DNA of 52,503 bases from Actinomycetota bacterium (GTDB lineage Bacteria > Actinomycetota > Thermoleophilia > Gaiellales > Gaiellaceae), in NCBI GenBank assembly GCA_009702325.1, contig WLID01000009.1, positions 1-52,503 on the forward strand, read 5' to 3'. Below the pieces are notes generated by a model that saw only the letters and a list, made by a program, of their open reading frames with translations, had not been told where the DNA came from and did no database searches. Below, in pieces: positions 1-8,828 of the stretch. Positions within the stretch are counted from its first letter, which is position 1, and every line of letters starts with the position of its first letter. The position numbers and the translations under genes are program-made.

Positions 1-130
1 AGCCGCTGCCGAACCATTCGCTGTTCTCTCTTTCAGTCGGGGGAAACAAAAAGTGGGTGTGCGCCAAACGCGCATCACCCACAATGCAACCCCCCGGTTG
101 GAACCCAACAGGGACCCCGGTAGGAATACG
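1..130 (+). ncRNA. candidate structured leader RNA, c-di-AMP (ydaO)-like
   Basis: No convincing gene lies here. The stretch can fold: a 12-bp stem at 53-64/70-82 with a CAAAC loop and one bulged T, a small hairpin at 97-109, and a closing helix between 6-10 (CTGCC) and 119-123 (GGTAG). From memory of the family, three conserved blocks of the ydaO/c-di-AMP riboswitch have counterparts: GCCGAAcC at 8-15, GGGGGAAaC at 39-47, and GAACCC-2nt-CAG followed by CCCGGTAGG at 101-124. The middle is shorter than usual. A promoter-like hexamer at 199-204 could start a leaderless mRNA for the next gene, so this RNA may instead belong to a longer transcript from the left. Family assignment is an inference. 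Confidence 0.3.
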
Positions 131-198
131 GACTGTGTCCATCCCCGATTCGGATGACGGTTGTCGCGCTGGATCCGGCCGCAGACCGCGCCGTTAAG

Positions 199-204
199 TA
201 CGAT
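199..204 (+). promoter_or_regulatory. putative -10 element (TACGAT) of the UXS gene
   Basis: TACGAT lies 8 bases before the ATG at 213, as at other operon heads here. Transcription would begin at or next to the ATG, giving a leaderless mRNA. This favours ATG 213 over the in-frame TTG at 204, which would lie in the promoter. No clear -35 is seen. Confidence 0.45.
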
Positions 205-212
205 TGCCCGCG

Positions 213-1151
<939 letters not shown>

Positions 1152-1157
1152 AACCTC

Positions 1158-2369
1158 TTAGGCAGCGATCGCGGCTGCAGGAACCGGAAGCGGTAGTCCC
1201 GCTTCGGTCAGTAGCTCGCGGTACAGGGCGTCGACATCGTCAACGAGGCGGGAGACGCGATATCGCGGAACCACTCGCTCTCGGCCTGCCGCCCCCATGG
1301 TCGCGCGGAGCGCGGGGTCTCGGGCGAGGCGCTCGAGAGCAGACGCGAGCGCCTCGGTGTCGCCAACCGGGCAGAGAATGCCGTCGACGCCATCCGAAAC
1401 CACGTCCTCAACCCCGCCGACGCGCGTCGCGACAACCGGGCGTTCGGCAGCGAGCGCCTCGATCGCTACCACTGGGGTGCCTTCGTTCCCTGACGGGAGG
1501 AGAAGCGCATCGATGAACGCGTAGTAGGCGGAGACGTCGCGCTGATACCCGATGAAGAACGTGTCGCGGGCGATTCCCAGCTCGTGCGCGATCTGTTCTG
1601 CCTGCAGGCGGTCGGGGCCGTCACCGACAAGGCAGAGGCGCGCGTCGACGCCTCGTGCCCGCAGCGAGCGGAACGCTTCAAGGACGTCGGGGACACGCTT
1701 GATGCCGGTCATTCGTCCGATCCACCCGACGACAAAGACATGGTCGGGCACGCCGAGGAGTGTGCGCAGTTCGGCGCGTCGGTTTGAGGTGCCCGCACGC
1801 TGCTCAAGGTCGATGCCAAGCCGGATGACGCTGAACTTCTCGGCCGGCGCGACACCAAGTTCGACGAGGTCGTCACGAACCTCGGGGCTCACCGCGACGA
1901 GCCGCGTGGTGTGCTCGGCCATCTCATGCTCGAGCTTGCGGTAGAAGGCTGTGGTGGCAGGATTGAAGTACCCGCGCAGCACGTGGCCGTGGAACGTATG
2001 AACGATGATCGGTGGCTTCGCGCTGCCTGCGAGCTGCGCTGCGACTCGGCCGACCGTTCCCGCCTTTGCGGTGTGCGTGTGGAGGATGTGCGGCCGGAAC
2101 GTGCGGATCAGCTTCACGAGTCGCGCCACCGTCAGTGGGTCGTAGAGCGGTGAGACGTCTCGATGCATTTGCGGCACGGTCTCGATCCGGACGCCGAGCT
2201 CCTCGGCCACAAACGACATCGAGCTTTCGCCGTGAGCGAGCGAGCCAGCGACGAGCGTTGTGTCGTAGCCGCGGGTCTGAAGCCCTTCGGTGAGGTAGGA
2301 CACATGGAGTGCCGGGCCGCCCATGTTTAGGCGAGCGATGACCCGCATCACGCGGATCGGTTCAGTCAC
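1158..2369 (-). CDS. GT4-family glycosyltransferase
   Basis: A 403-residue GT-B fold retaining glycosyltransferase, the last gene of a four-gene minus operon. It opens with RVIARLNMGGPALHVSYL, the Gly-rich loop of the acceptor domain. The donor domain has VVGWIGRMTGIKRVPDVLEA, then LPSGNEGTPVVAIEALAA, the E-x7-E region that contacts the nucleotide sugar in GT4 enzymes. The start is GTG 2369, which overlaps the upstream epimerase stop by 8 bases (GTGACTGA). The frame stays open further upstream but that part is antisense-frame noise over the epimerase gene. An ATG seven codons downstream (2348) is an alternative. Sugar and acceptor cannot be read from the sequence. Confidence 0.88.
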   Translation of the reverse strand: MTEPIRVMRVIARLNMGGPALHVSYLTEGLQTRGYDTTLVAGSLAHGESSMSFVAEELGVRIETVPQMHRDVSPLYDPLTVARLVKLIRTFRPHILHTHTAKAGTVGRVAAQLAGSAKPPIIVHTFHGHVLRGYFNPATTAFYRKLEHEMAEHTTRLVAVSPEVRDDLVELGVAPAEKFSVIRLGIDLEQRAGTSNRRAELRTLLGVPDHVFVVGWIGRMTGIKRVPDVLEAFRSLRARGVDARLCLVGDGPDRLQAEQIAHELGIARDTFFIGYQRDVSAYYAFIDALLLPSGNEGTPVVAIEALAAERPVVATRVGGVEDVVSDGVDGILCPVGDTEALASALERLARDPALRATMGAAGRERVVPRYRVSRLVDDVDALYRELLTEAGLPLPVPAAAIAA

Positions 2370-3288
2370 CGAACGCCTCGACCGTCCTACGAAGCCCTTC
2401 TTCGAGGCCGACACCGGGCTCGTACCCAAGGAGCTCGCGTGCTGCTGAGATGTCGGCCCACGAGTCGCGGATGTCGCCGGTGCGCGGCGCCACCTTCGTT
2501 TTCGCGACGGGCTTTCCAAGGATCGCGCCGATCGTGTCGGCGAGCTCGTCGACACTCGCTGGGGATGCAGCAGCAACGTTGATGATGCGACCGTTCGCCT
2601 GCGGAGCGTGGGCCGCGCGGATCGTTGCGTCGACGACGTTGTCGACGTAGGTGAAGTCACGCGACTGGCCTCCGTCGCCGAAGATCGTGATCGGCTCACC
2701 TTTCGAGATCGCCGAGATGAAGAGCGGTACGACAGCGGCGTACTGCGAGAACGGGCTCTGGAACGGCCCGAAGACGTTGAAGTAGCGTAGGACGACCGAC
2801 TCGAAGCTGTCGTACACACGGCTGAAGCTGATGCAATACCGCTCCGCCGCAAGTTTCGCGACCGCGTAGGGCGAGATCGGGTCGGGCGGCTGGTCTTCAG
2901 TACGCGGCAGTGAGCCGGTGGCGCCGTAGATCGACGACGATGACGAGAAGACGACGCGCCGGACGCCCTGGTCGCGTGCAGCGAGCAGTGTGTTCAGCGT
3001 TCCCTCGACGTTGACGGCGTTCGAGGTCAATGGGTCGCCGACCGATCGCGGAACCGAGCCGAGGGCGCCAAGGTGGTACACCGTGTCGACGCCGCGAGCC
3101 GCGTGGTGGACGCGCTCGTAGCTTCGGAGCTCTCCTTCCACGATCTCGACATCGAGGCCTGTGAGGTTTGCGCGGTTGCCGGTCGAAAAGTTGTCGAGTA
3201 CGCGCACTTCGTCGCCGCGCGCGAGCAAGGCGCGCACGACGTTTGTGCCGATGAAGCCGGCACCGCCGGTGACGAGAACTTTGGTCAT
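2362..3288 (-). CDS. NAD-dependent UDP-sugar 4-epimerase (GalE/WbpP-like)
   Basis: A 308-residue extended SDR enzyme. It begins MTKVLVTGGAGFIGTNVV (NAD-binding loop), has an SSSSSIYG segment with the catalytic Ser, SPYAVAK with Tyr-x3-Lys, and RYFNVFGP and FGDGGQSRDFTYV in the substrate domain. These fit UDP-glucose or UDP-GlcNAc 4-epimerases of the WbpP/GalE group. Substrate choice is inferred. The ATG at 3288 overlaps the methyltransferase stop by 4 bases (ATGA), and its own end overlaps the GT4 start by 8. Its likely job is to supply a galacto-configured UDP-sugar to the polysaccharide assembled by this locus. Confidence 0.87.
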   Translation of the reverse strand: MTKVLVTGGAGFIGTNVVRALLARGDEVRVLDNFSTGNRANLTGLDVEIVEGELRSYERVHHAARGVDTVYHLGALGSVPRSVGDPLTSNAVNVEGTLNTLLAARDQGVRRVVFSSSSSIYGATGSLPRTEDQPPDPISPYAVAKLAAERYCISFSRVYDSFESVVLRYFNVFGPFQSPFSQYAAVVPLFISAISKGEPITIFGDGGQSRDFTYVDNVVDATIRAAHAPQANGRIINVAAASPASVDELADTIGAILGKPVAKTKVAPRTGDIRDSWADISAARELLGYEPGVGLEEGLRRTVEAFGD

Positions 3289-4004
3289 CGAGTAGCGGTC
3301 ACGTGGAAGTTGAGGAAGAGCGAACCGGGCACTGGTTCCCGCAGATTCGCAGATCGGGCATCGAGGGCAGCGCACGTACGGTTCAGCAGGTTGATCGCGA
3401 GTCCTCCCGCCCGCCGCATCCGCAGCTTGGCGAAGACGAGATCAAGGTAGGTCGCAATGAGCGATCCAATGCAGGCGGCCGTGCCCGCGCCCGGGAGCAC
3501 CTCGACGGTGCTCCATGCCCCGTTCTCTGTGACGACGCGCTCAAGCCCGGTGTGTGTCCAGCGCCAATAGTCCGGATACGCACCGCGCATGCCGTGGTAG
3601 ACCGCTGTGCCGTGCGTTGCAAGCAGCAGTCGCCCGCCGGGTTTCATCACGCGATGGAGCTCGCTGATTGCCCGTGCCGGGTCGTCGACGTGTTCAAGCA
3701 CCTGCAGGCAGATCACGACATCGAACGAGGCGTCTTCGGCCGGGATGCGTTCGACGACACCGTGCAGGTCGGCGTGGGGGTTCTCTGCGAGATCGAGGCC
3801 GACGTACTCGCGGACACCGTCGAAGAACGGCAGGTAGGGCTTTTCACCACAGCCAACATCGAGCACACGGAGACCCGTCGCGCGTGCACCTTCAGCCTGC
3901 ATCCATGTCGAGAGCGGGGCGCGAAGCGCCCAGTTTGGGAGCGACTTTGAGGGCGAGCGCTTGTCTTCGCCTGGCCACGCGTGCTTGTCCGATCGTGATC
4001 TCAC
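3285..4004 (-). CDS. class I SAM-dependent methyltransferase
   Basis: About 239 residues with a Methyltransf_11-type core: VLDVGCGEKPYLPFF (SAM-binding motif I), VGLDLAENPHADLHG (motif II acidic loop), FDVVICLQVLEHVDDPARAI, and HRVMKPGGRLLLATHG. The later WRWTHTGLERVV and a C-terminal hydrophobic stretch are common in methyltransferases of polysaccharide loci. The start is uncertain: GTG 4004 lies 13 bases after the ligase gene stop, and TTG 4010 is also in frame. The substrate is unknown; a sugar residue or lipid-linked intermediate is an inference from context. Confidence 0.82.
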   Translation of the reverse strand: MRSRSDKHAWPGEDKRSPSKSLPNWALRAPLSTWMQAEGARATGLRVLDVGCGEKPYLPFFDGVREYVGLDLAENPHADLHGVVERIPAEDASFDVVICLQVLEHVDDPARAISELHRVMKPGGRLLLATHGTAVYHGMRGAYPDYWRWTHTGLERVVTENGAWSTVEVLPGAGTAACIGSLIATYLDLVFAKLRMRRAGGLAINLLNRTCAALDARSANLREPVPGSLFLNFHVTATR

Positions 4005-4017
4005 GAGCAACAGCCTC

Positions 4018-5304
4018 TCATGCGAGCCCTCGTCGGGCGACAGCAGCGAGCCCGAGGCCAAGCCAGGTCACCGCTTCGAGGGGTACTCCGGCAACGATGC
4101 CGATCGCGTTCCAGGTGCCAGCTGCGACGACGATGATGCCCGCGGCCGCGGCAACAAGAAACGTGTCGGGGCCTGCGCGCCATGCGAGTGAGAGGCCGAT
4201 GCCAAACACGGTAAGGAGCAGCGCGAGCCCGATGATCCCCGTGTCTGCCAACGCCTGCACCCAGAAGTTTTGGACTCCCCACGGATGCTCGGCGGAGGGG
4301 TAGGCCTGATCGGGCTGGCCGGGGTAGCGCTTCTTCGCGTCTGCGAGGTAGGGCTGGTAGCGGTTCGACGAGCGCTCAAAGCCAACGCCAAGGATCGGGT
4401 GATCCCACCAGATGCGAACGCCGATGTAGCCGAGCATCGTGCGCTGCGACCCGGTCTGCACGTCTGACGACGTGTCGGCAGGGGCCGGTTTGATTCCGAG
4501 GAACGCGAGGAAGTGCGTCAGGTCGTAGCTGCGAAGTGCGAGAACGCCAAAGCCGGTCACGATCGTGAGTGCCCAGATCGCGACCGTACGGCGGGCTGTG
4601 AGCGTGCTTGCCCGTCGGCCGAGGAGGCAGATCACGGCGGCCGCAGCAATCACCCCGGAGTATTCGAAGATCGATGCCGCGAGCATCGACCCGATCGACC
4701 CCGCGGCGAGGGCGGCCAGGAAGAGGCGGCCGCCGCGGTTTGTTGCAAGCGCGGCGAGCCCGATCGCGAGCGCCATGCCAGACAGCGCTGCGAAGTCGTG
4801 GATCCCGAGGAACGACACCTCACGTTGGCCGGGGCGCTTGCCTTCGAACTCCACAACAACTCCCGCGAACTGGAGGACGCCCCAGGCGGTCGCGGCGACG
4901 GCCCACGCGATCACACCCACGAGGAAGATGTCGAGGTCGCGGCGGCGCCGAAGGATCAGCGCGGCTGCCGGAGCGAGGAGCGCGTACTCGATCACTTTGA
5001 GATCAGTAACGAGGTGTGTCGAGAACGCTTCGAACGGTCGCCAGAAACAGGTGAGCGTCCAGTAGGAGAGGAGGGCCGCTGTCGCGATCCACAGCGGGCG
5101 ACCCGCGCGCAGGCCACCGAGGCCGTGTCGGCGCGCTGCGATCAGGCCGGCGAGCACCGCGGCCGCTGCGGCGATGTCGGAGCCGTACACATCGAGCGGA
5201 CCCACCGACGCATGTGCCTGGTAGCGCACATGGAGAAAGAGCAGAGGGATCGCAGCTGCAAGGACGAGCGCAGGAACGTCCTCGGAACGCAGACGGACTT
5301 TCAA
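4018..5304 (-). CDS. O-antigen ligase/polymerase-like membrane protein
   Basis: A 428-residue polytopic membrane protein with about a dozen hydrophobic segments and a long polar loop near residues 285-345 carrying WWDHPILGVGFERS, NRYQPYLAD and YPSAEHPWGVQNFWVQ. The GxGxxxF and H-x3-N features in that loop are typical of the Wzy_C/O-antigen ligase superfamily, which moves lipid-linked glycan onto an acceptor (WaaL) or polymerises repeat units (Wzy). Which of the two applies is not resolvable. The start is TTG 5304, only 7 bases after a TATATT hexamer on the minus strand, suggesting a leaderless mRNA. It heads the operon ligase-methyltransferase-epimerase-GT4 and is divergent from the flippase operon. 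Confidence 0.8.
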   Translation of the reverse strand: MKVRLRSEDVPALVLAAAIPLLFLHVRYQAHASVGPLDVYGSDIAAAAAVLAGLIAARRHGLGGLRAGRPLWIATAALLSYWTLTCFWRPFEAFSTHLVTDLKVIEYALLAPAAALILRRRRDLDIFLVGVIAWAVAATAWGVLQFAGVVVEFEGKRPGQREVSFLGIHDFAALSGMALAIGLAALATNRGGRLFLAALAAGSIGSMLAASIFEYSGVIAAAAVICLLGRRASTLTARRTVAIWALTIVTGFGVLALRSYDLTHFLAFLGIKPAPADTSSDVQTGSQRTMLGYIGVRIWWDHPILGVGFERSSNRYQPYLADAKKRYPGQPDQAYPSAEHPWGVQNFWVQALADTGIIGLALLLTVFGIGLSLAWRAGPDTFLVAAAAGIIVVAAGTWNAIGIVAGVPLEAVTWLGLGLAAVARRGLA

Positions 5305-5311
5305 GAGAACG

Positions 5312-5317
5312 AATATA
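5312..5317 (-). promoter_or_regulatory. putative -10 element (TATATT) of the minus operon
   Basis: TATATT on the minus strand ends 7 bases before TTG 5304. It overlaps the plus-strand -10 TATACT in the same AT-rich block, so the two divergent operons seem to share one symmetric promoter core. Confidence 0.5.
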
Positions 5318-5319
5318 CT
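5314..5319 (+). promoter_or_regulatory. putative -10 element (TATACT) of the flippase operon
   Basis: TATACT lies 10 bases before ATG 5330. With a usual 6-8 base discriminator the leader would be only a few bases long. No Shine-Dalgarno sequence is visible. Confidence 0.5.
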
Positions 5320-5329
5320 CGGCCGACCG

Positions 5330-6613
5330 ATGCCTTCCCGCGTGCTCTGGCGACGCTCGGCGACGGCGTTCTCTGTCTATGGGTCAACAGCCCTGGGCTT
5401 TCTCGCGACGATCGTTGCCGCCCGTGAGCTTTCAACCGGCGATTTCGCACGGTTTGCGCTCGTCTTCGGGGCGACGACGCTCCTGCAGCTGTTCGTCGAC
5501 CTGACGATCGACGAGGTCGTCGTGAAGTACGGCAATCGATATGCCGCGACACAAGATTGGGGTCGGTTTCACCGGCTGATCCGCATCGGCTTCCTGATCA
5601 AGATGATCGGTGGCGCGGCGGGAACATTGGCTGTGATCGCCGCAGCCGCACTTTCGCCCTGGCTTTGGCAGACCGGCGGGATCGTTGGTGCGCTGCTGAT
5701 CGCCTCGCTGATTCCGCTGATTCAGCAGCCTGAAGGGATGGCCGGGGCGCTGCTGCTTCTGCGCAGCCGCTACGACCTCCGTGGCGCGATGCTGTTTTGG
5801 GCGATGGCCTTGCGGTTCGTCGCAATCGTGATTGCGGCACCGCACGGGCTCCTCCCGGTGTTCGTTGGGATCGTTGTTGCGCAGGCGATCTCGACGGTGT
5901 CGGTTGTTGCGGTGGGCTGGGTGGCCTTCCGGCGGTTCCCACGGGCGCCAGCGAAACAGCTTGGTGACGATCGGCCCGCGATCCGTTCGTTCGCGATCCA
6001 ATCGTCGCTTGCTTCGGGATTGACGTCGCTGCGGACATCGCTACCGACTGTCCTCGTAGGCGTTGTCGCCGCGGGGGCCCAGGTCGGCAACTTCCGTATC
6101 GCCCAGGCGCCACAGACGGCGTTCCAATCGCTTTCGGCGCCTGCCCGGCTTGTGCTGCTCGCAGAGCAGACGCGCGACATCGAGCATGGTCGACCCGATC
6201 GTGCCTTCAGCCTGTTGCGTCGCTACATCGTCGGGACAACGCTCTTCTCGTTGGTGGTGACGCCGCCGCTCTGGATCTTCATGCCGGGGATTCTCCGGTT
6301 CGTCTACAGCGGGAAGTGGGCTGCGGCGGCGAATCCGTGTCGTGTGATGGTGCTCGTTGCGTGTGTGCAGCTGATCTTCGCGTGGACGAAGACGTTTCCG
6401 GTGTCGATCGGACGGCCTGGGCTCCGTCTTGCCGGTCAGGCCGTTGAGATCGCAGTGCTCGTGCCGGCGCTGCTCGCGCTCACCGTCGTGTGGGGTGCGA
6501 CCGGGGCTGCAATCGGTGCGCTGATCTCGTCGCTTGCGCTTGCGGGCTTCTGGATCGTGTGGATTGGCCGTATCCGTCGCGGAACGCTTTCTCGAAGCGA
6601 GGCGGTCGCATGA
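5330..6613 (+). CDS. Wzx-type polysaccharide flippase
   Basis: A 427-residue integral membrane protein of the MATE/MOP superfamily (polysaccharide biosynthesis protein). The N-terminus has SVYGSTALGFLATIVAARELS, the usual first helix and loop followed by a D-F-A-R-F segment. About 12 hydrophobic segments follow, which is the normal count and length for Wzx. It should flip undecaprenyl-linked oligosaccharides to the outer face of the membrane. It is the first gene of an eight-gene operon whose members overlap by 4 bases at every junction. The short gap before ATG 5330 holds a TATACT -10. Confidence 0.85.
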   Translation: MPSRVLWRRSATAFSVYGSTALGFLATIVAARELSTGDFARFALVFGATTLLQLFVDLTIDEVVVKYGNRYAATQDWGRFHRLIRIGFLIKMIGGAAGTLAVIAAAALSPWLWQTGGIVGALLIASLIPLIQQPEGMAGALLLLRSRYDLRGAMLFWAMALRFVAIVIAAPHGLLPVFVGIVVAQAISTVSVVAVGWVAFRRFPRAPAKQLGDDRPAIRSFAIQSSLASGLTSLRTSLPTVLVGVVAAGAQVGNFRIAQAPQTAFQSLSAPARLVLLAEQTRDIEHGRPDRAFSLLRRYIVGTTLFSLVVTPPLWIFMPGILRFVYSGKWAAAANPCRVMVLVACVQLIFAWTKTFPVSIGRPGLRLAGQAVEIAVLVPALLALTVVWGATGAAIGALISSLALAGFWIVWIGRIRRGTLSRSEAVA

Positions 6614-7713
6614 AGGTGCTCGTTGTCTCGGGCATCTGGCCGCCTGACGTGGGCGGGCCCGCGTCGCATGCGCCGGAGGTCTCGGCGTTCCTGCGCAGCC
6701 GTGGCCATGAGGTTCGTGCGGTGATCACCGCCGCTGGGCCGCCCGCTCCTGAGGCGTATCCGGTTGCGTGGGTGAGTCGCGCGTTGCCGCCGGGCGTGCG
6801 CCATGCGGAGGCGATGCGCCGCATCATCGAAGGCGCTCGGTTCGCCGACGTCGTCTACTCGACTGGCATGTTCGGGCGATCGTCGCTTGGGTGTGTTGCG
6901 GCCCGGCGCCCTCTGGTCGTGAAGTTGACCGCCGACCCTGCCTACGAGCGCGCGCGTCGTTGGCGGCTCTGGGGCGGCTCGCTTGAGGACTTCCAAGATC
7001 ACCCGTCGGTGTCGTCGCTGCCGCTTCGCATCAGCCGTGATTTCGATGCGAAGCACGCCGCGCATGTGGTGACACCGTCGAGCTACCTCCGTGAGCTCGC
7101 GATCGGTTGGGGGGTTGCGCCCGAGCATGCGACCGTGCTGCCAAATCCGGCGCCGCCGCTGCCGAAGCTTCGTCCGCGCGAGGAGATTCGTGCGGAGCTT
7201 GGATTCGACGGGCCGACGCTCGTATTCGCCGGACGGCTCACAGCGCAGAAGTCACTCGACATTGGAATTGCAGCTGCGAAGAAGGCAGGGCTTCCGCTCG
7301 TGATCGCTGGTGACGGGCCAGACCGTGCCGCGCTTGAGGCGCTTGGGTATGCGCGGTTTCTGGGTCCGCTTACCCGACAGAACGTTTTGGAGCTCTTCCT
7401 TGCGGGTGACGCGTCGCTGCTCTCGTCGTCGTGGGAGAACTTCCCGCACACGGTGGTGGAAGCGCTCGCTGTCGGCACGCCGATGATTGCGACCGACACG
7501 GGTGGCGTTGCCGAGGTCGTGAGCGACGGCGTGAATGGGCTGATCGTTCCTCCCGGTGACATTGATGCGTTGGCAGCAGCAATCACCCGGTTCTTCACCG
7601 ACGATGCCCTAGCGGCGCGGCTGCGTGAGGCGGCCGTTGCCTCGGTTGCCGACTACGCGGCAGAGCGCGTGTACGGGCGCCTCGAGGAGATCCTGCTCGA
7701 GGCAGCGCGATGA
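6610..7713 (+). CDS. GT4-family glycosyltransferase
   Basis: A 367-residue GT-B transferase. It begins MKVLVVSGIWPPDVGGPASH, the usual first strand and Gly-rich loop. The C-terminal donor-binding half shows LVFAGRLTAQKSLDIGI, VIAGDGPD, SSSWENFPHTVVEALAVGTP (the E-x7-E equivalent) and VAEVVSDGVNGLIVPPGD. Length fits the family. ATG 6610 overlaps the flippase stop in an ATGA. The frame is open further upstream but lies over flippase codons. Donor and acceptor are unknown. Confidence 0.88.
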   Translation: MKVLVVSGIWPPDVGGPASHAPEVSAFLRSRGHEVRAVITAAGPPAPEAYPVAWVSRALPPGVRHAEAMRRIIEGARFADVVYSTGMFGRSSLGCVAARRPLVVKLTADPAYERARRWRLWGGSLEDFQDHPSVSSLPLRISRDFDAKHAAHVVTPSSYLRELAIGWGVAPEHATVLPNPAPPLPKLRPREEIRAELGFDGPTLVFAGRLTAQKSLDIGIAAAKKAGLPLVIAGDGPDRAALEALGYARFLGPLTRQNVLELFLAGDASLLSSSWENFPHTVVEALAVGTPMIATDTGGVAEVVSDGVNGLIVPPGDIDALAAAITRFFTDDALAARLREAAVASVADYAAERVYGRLEEILLEAAR

Positions 7714-8828
7714 GCGAGGTGCTGCGCCCACGGGTGCTCTTCGTCGGCCGAACGCGCTACACACTCCCCCTCGGCGAGAGCATCGCGCGTAAGTGGGATG
7801 CTCTCGCGAACGAACTCGACCTCCGGGTGGTGGCGAGCGCCGTTCCTGGCGGATCGGCCGCGAGCGATCCCCGCTTCGTTCTCGTTCCCGCGCGCCCGCT
7901 TGACGGCCCGCGCTTCTACGCCGGTCTGCCGATGCGGCTGGCGCGGGAGCTCCGCCTGTTCAAGCCAGACGTTGTGATCGCAGAGAGCCCATACGAGGGA
8001 GTGGCCGCCGAGCTCGCGCGTCGCCTCACCCGCTCACAGGCGAAGCTGATCGTTGAGGTGCACGGTGACTGGCGCGTGTCGACCCGGCTCTACGGGTCGC
8101 CCGCGCGTCGGCTCCTCGGGCCGCTCGGCGATCGCCTTGCCCGGTTCGCGGTGCGGTCGGCCGACGGCACGCGCGCTGTCGGTGCGGTGATGGCAGACGT
8201 GATTCGTGGTGCTGGTCGTGAGCCGTCGGCCGTGTTCACAACGTTCTCGGATCTTGGTGCCTTTACTGGCCAGACGGTGCCGGTGCCCGAAGCGCCGCGT
8301 GCGCTGTTTGTTGGTGTGCTCGAGCGCTACAAGAACGTCTCGGGACTCGCGGCAGCCTGGCGCCTTGTGAGCGAGCGACTTCCTGAGGCGACGCTCCACC
8401 TTGTGGGCAACGGAACCGACACGGACGTCGCCGAAGGACTCATGCGCGAGGGTGTGCAGTGGGATCGGCGACTGACCGCCGCTGAGGTCGCAACAGCCCT
8501 TGACGAAGCACGTGTGTTGCTTCTCCCCTCCGCGTCCGAGGGGCTCCCTCGGGTGGCGATGGAAGCGTTCCTGCGCGGCCGGGCGGTGATCGGCAGCGCT
8601 GCTGGCGGGATTCCCGACATCATCGAGCACAACGTCAACGGGCTGCTCGTTCCCTACGGCGACGTTGAGGCGCTCGCGGATGCGATCGTCGCGGTGCTCT
8701 CCGACCACGATCTTGCCGTGTCGCTTGGGCAGGGAGCTCTGGCGTCGTCGTCGCAATGGAACCGGACGCCTGCCGAGTACGCGCGCAAGGTGCGCGAGCT
8801 CGTCGATGGCGTTCTTGCTGGCAGATGA
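7710..8828 (+). CDS. GT4-family glycosyltransferase, tandem paralogue A
   Basis: A 372-residue GT-B transferase. The N-terminal half contains VLFVGRTRYTLPLGES and VEVHGDWRVSTRLYGSPARR. The donor half contains ALFVGVLERYKNVSGLA, LVGNGTDTDVAEGL, LLPSASEGLPRVAMEAF and PDIIEHNVNGLLVPYGD. It is closely related to the next gene: RTRY-LPL, HGDWR-TRLYGSP and LFVGVLE-YKN recur in the same order, so the pair looks like a tandem duplication. It overlaps both neighbours by 4 bases. Sugar specificity is unknown; a shared donor and successive linkages is a reasonable inference. Confidence 0.87.
   Translation: MSEVLRPRVLFVGRTRYTLPLGESIARKWDALANELDLRVVASAVPGGSAASDPRFVLVPARPLDGPRFYAGLPMRLARELRLFKPDVVIAESPYEGVAAELARRLTRSQAKLIVEVHGDWRVSTRLYGSPARRLLGPLGDRLARFAVRSADGTRAVGAVMADVIRGAGREPSAVFTTFSDLGAFTGQTVPVPEAPRALFVGVLERYKNVSGLAAAWRLVSERLPEATLHLVGNGTDTDVAEGLMREGVQWDRRLTAAEVATALDEARVLLLPSASEGLPRVAMEAFLRGRAVIGSAAGGIPDIIEHNVNGLLVPYGDVEALADAIVAVLSDHDLAVSLGQGALASSSQWNRTPAEYARKVRELVDGVLAGR

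Noticed and set aside
53..82. Strong hairpin at the left edge as a transcription terminator
   Set aside because: No T run follows the stem, and it sits inside a larger possible fold; a terminator role for an unseen upstream gene cannot be excluded.
2370..2852. N-terminal extension of the first GT4 gene up to 2852
   Set aside because: The extension lies over the epimerase gene in another frame, is Ser/Arg-rich, and precedes the normal first strand of the GT4 fold.
4513..5427. Plus-strand open frame of about 300 codons opposite the ligase-like gene
   Set aside because: Glu/Arg-rich low-complexity product running through the divergent promoter; the minus strand encodes a convincing membrane protein.
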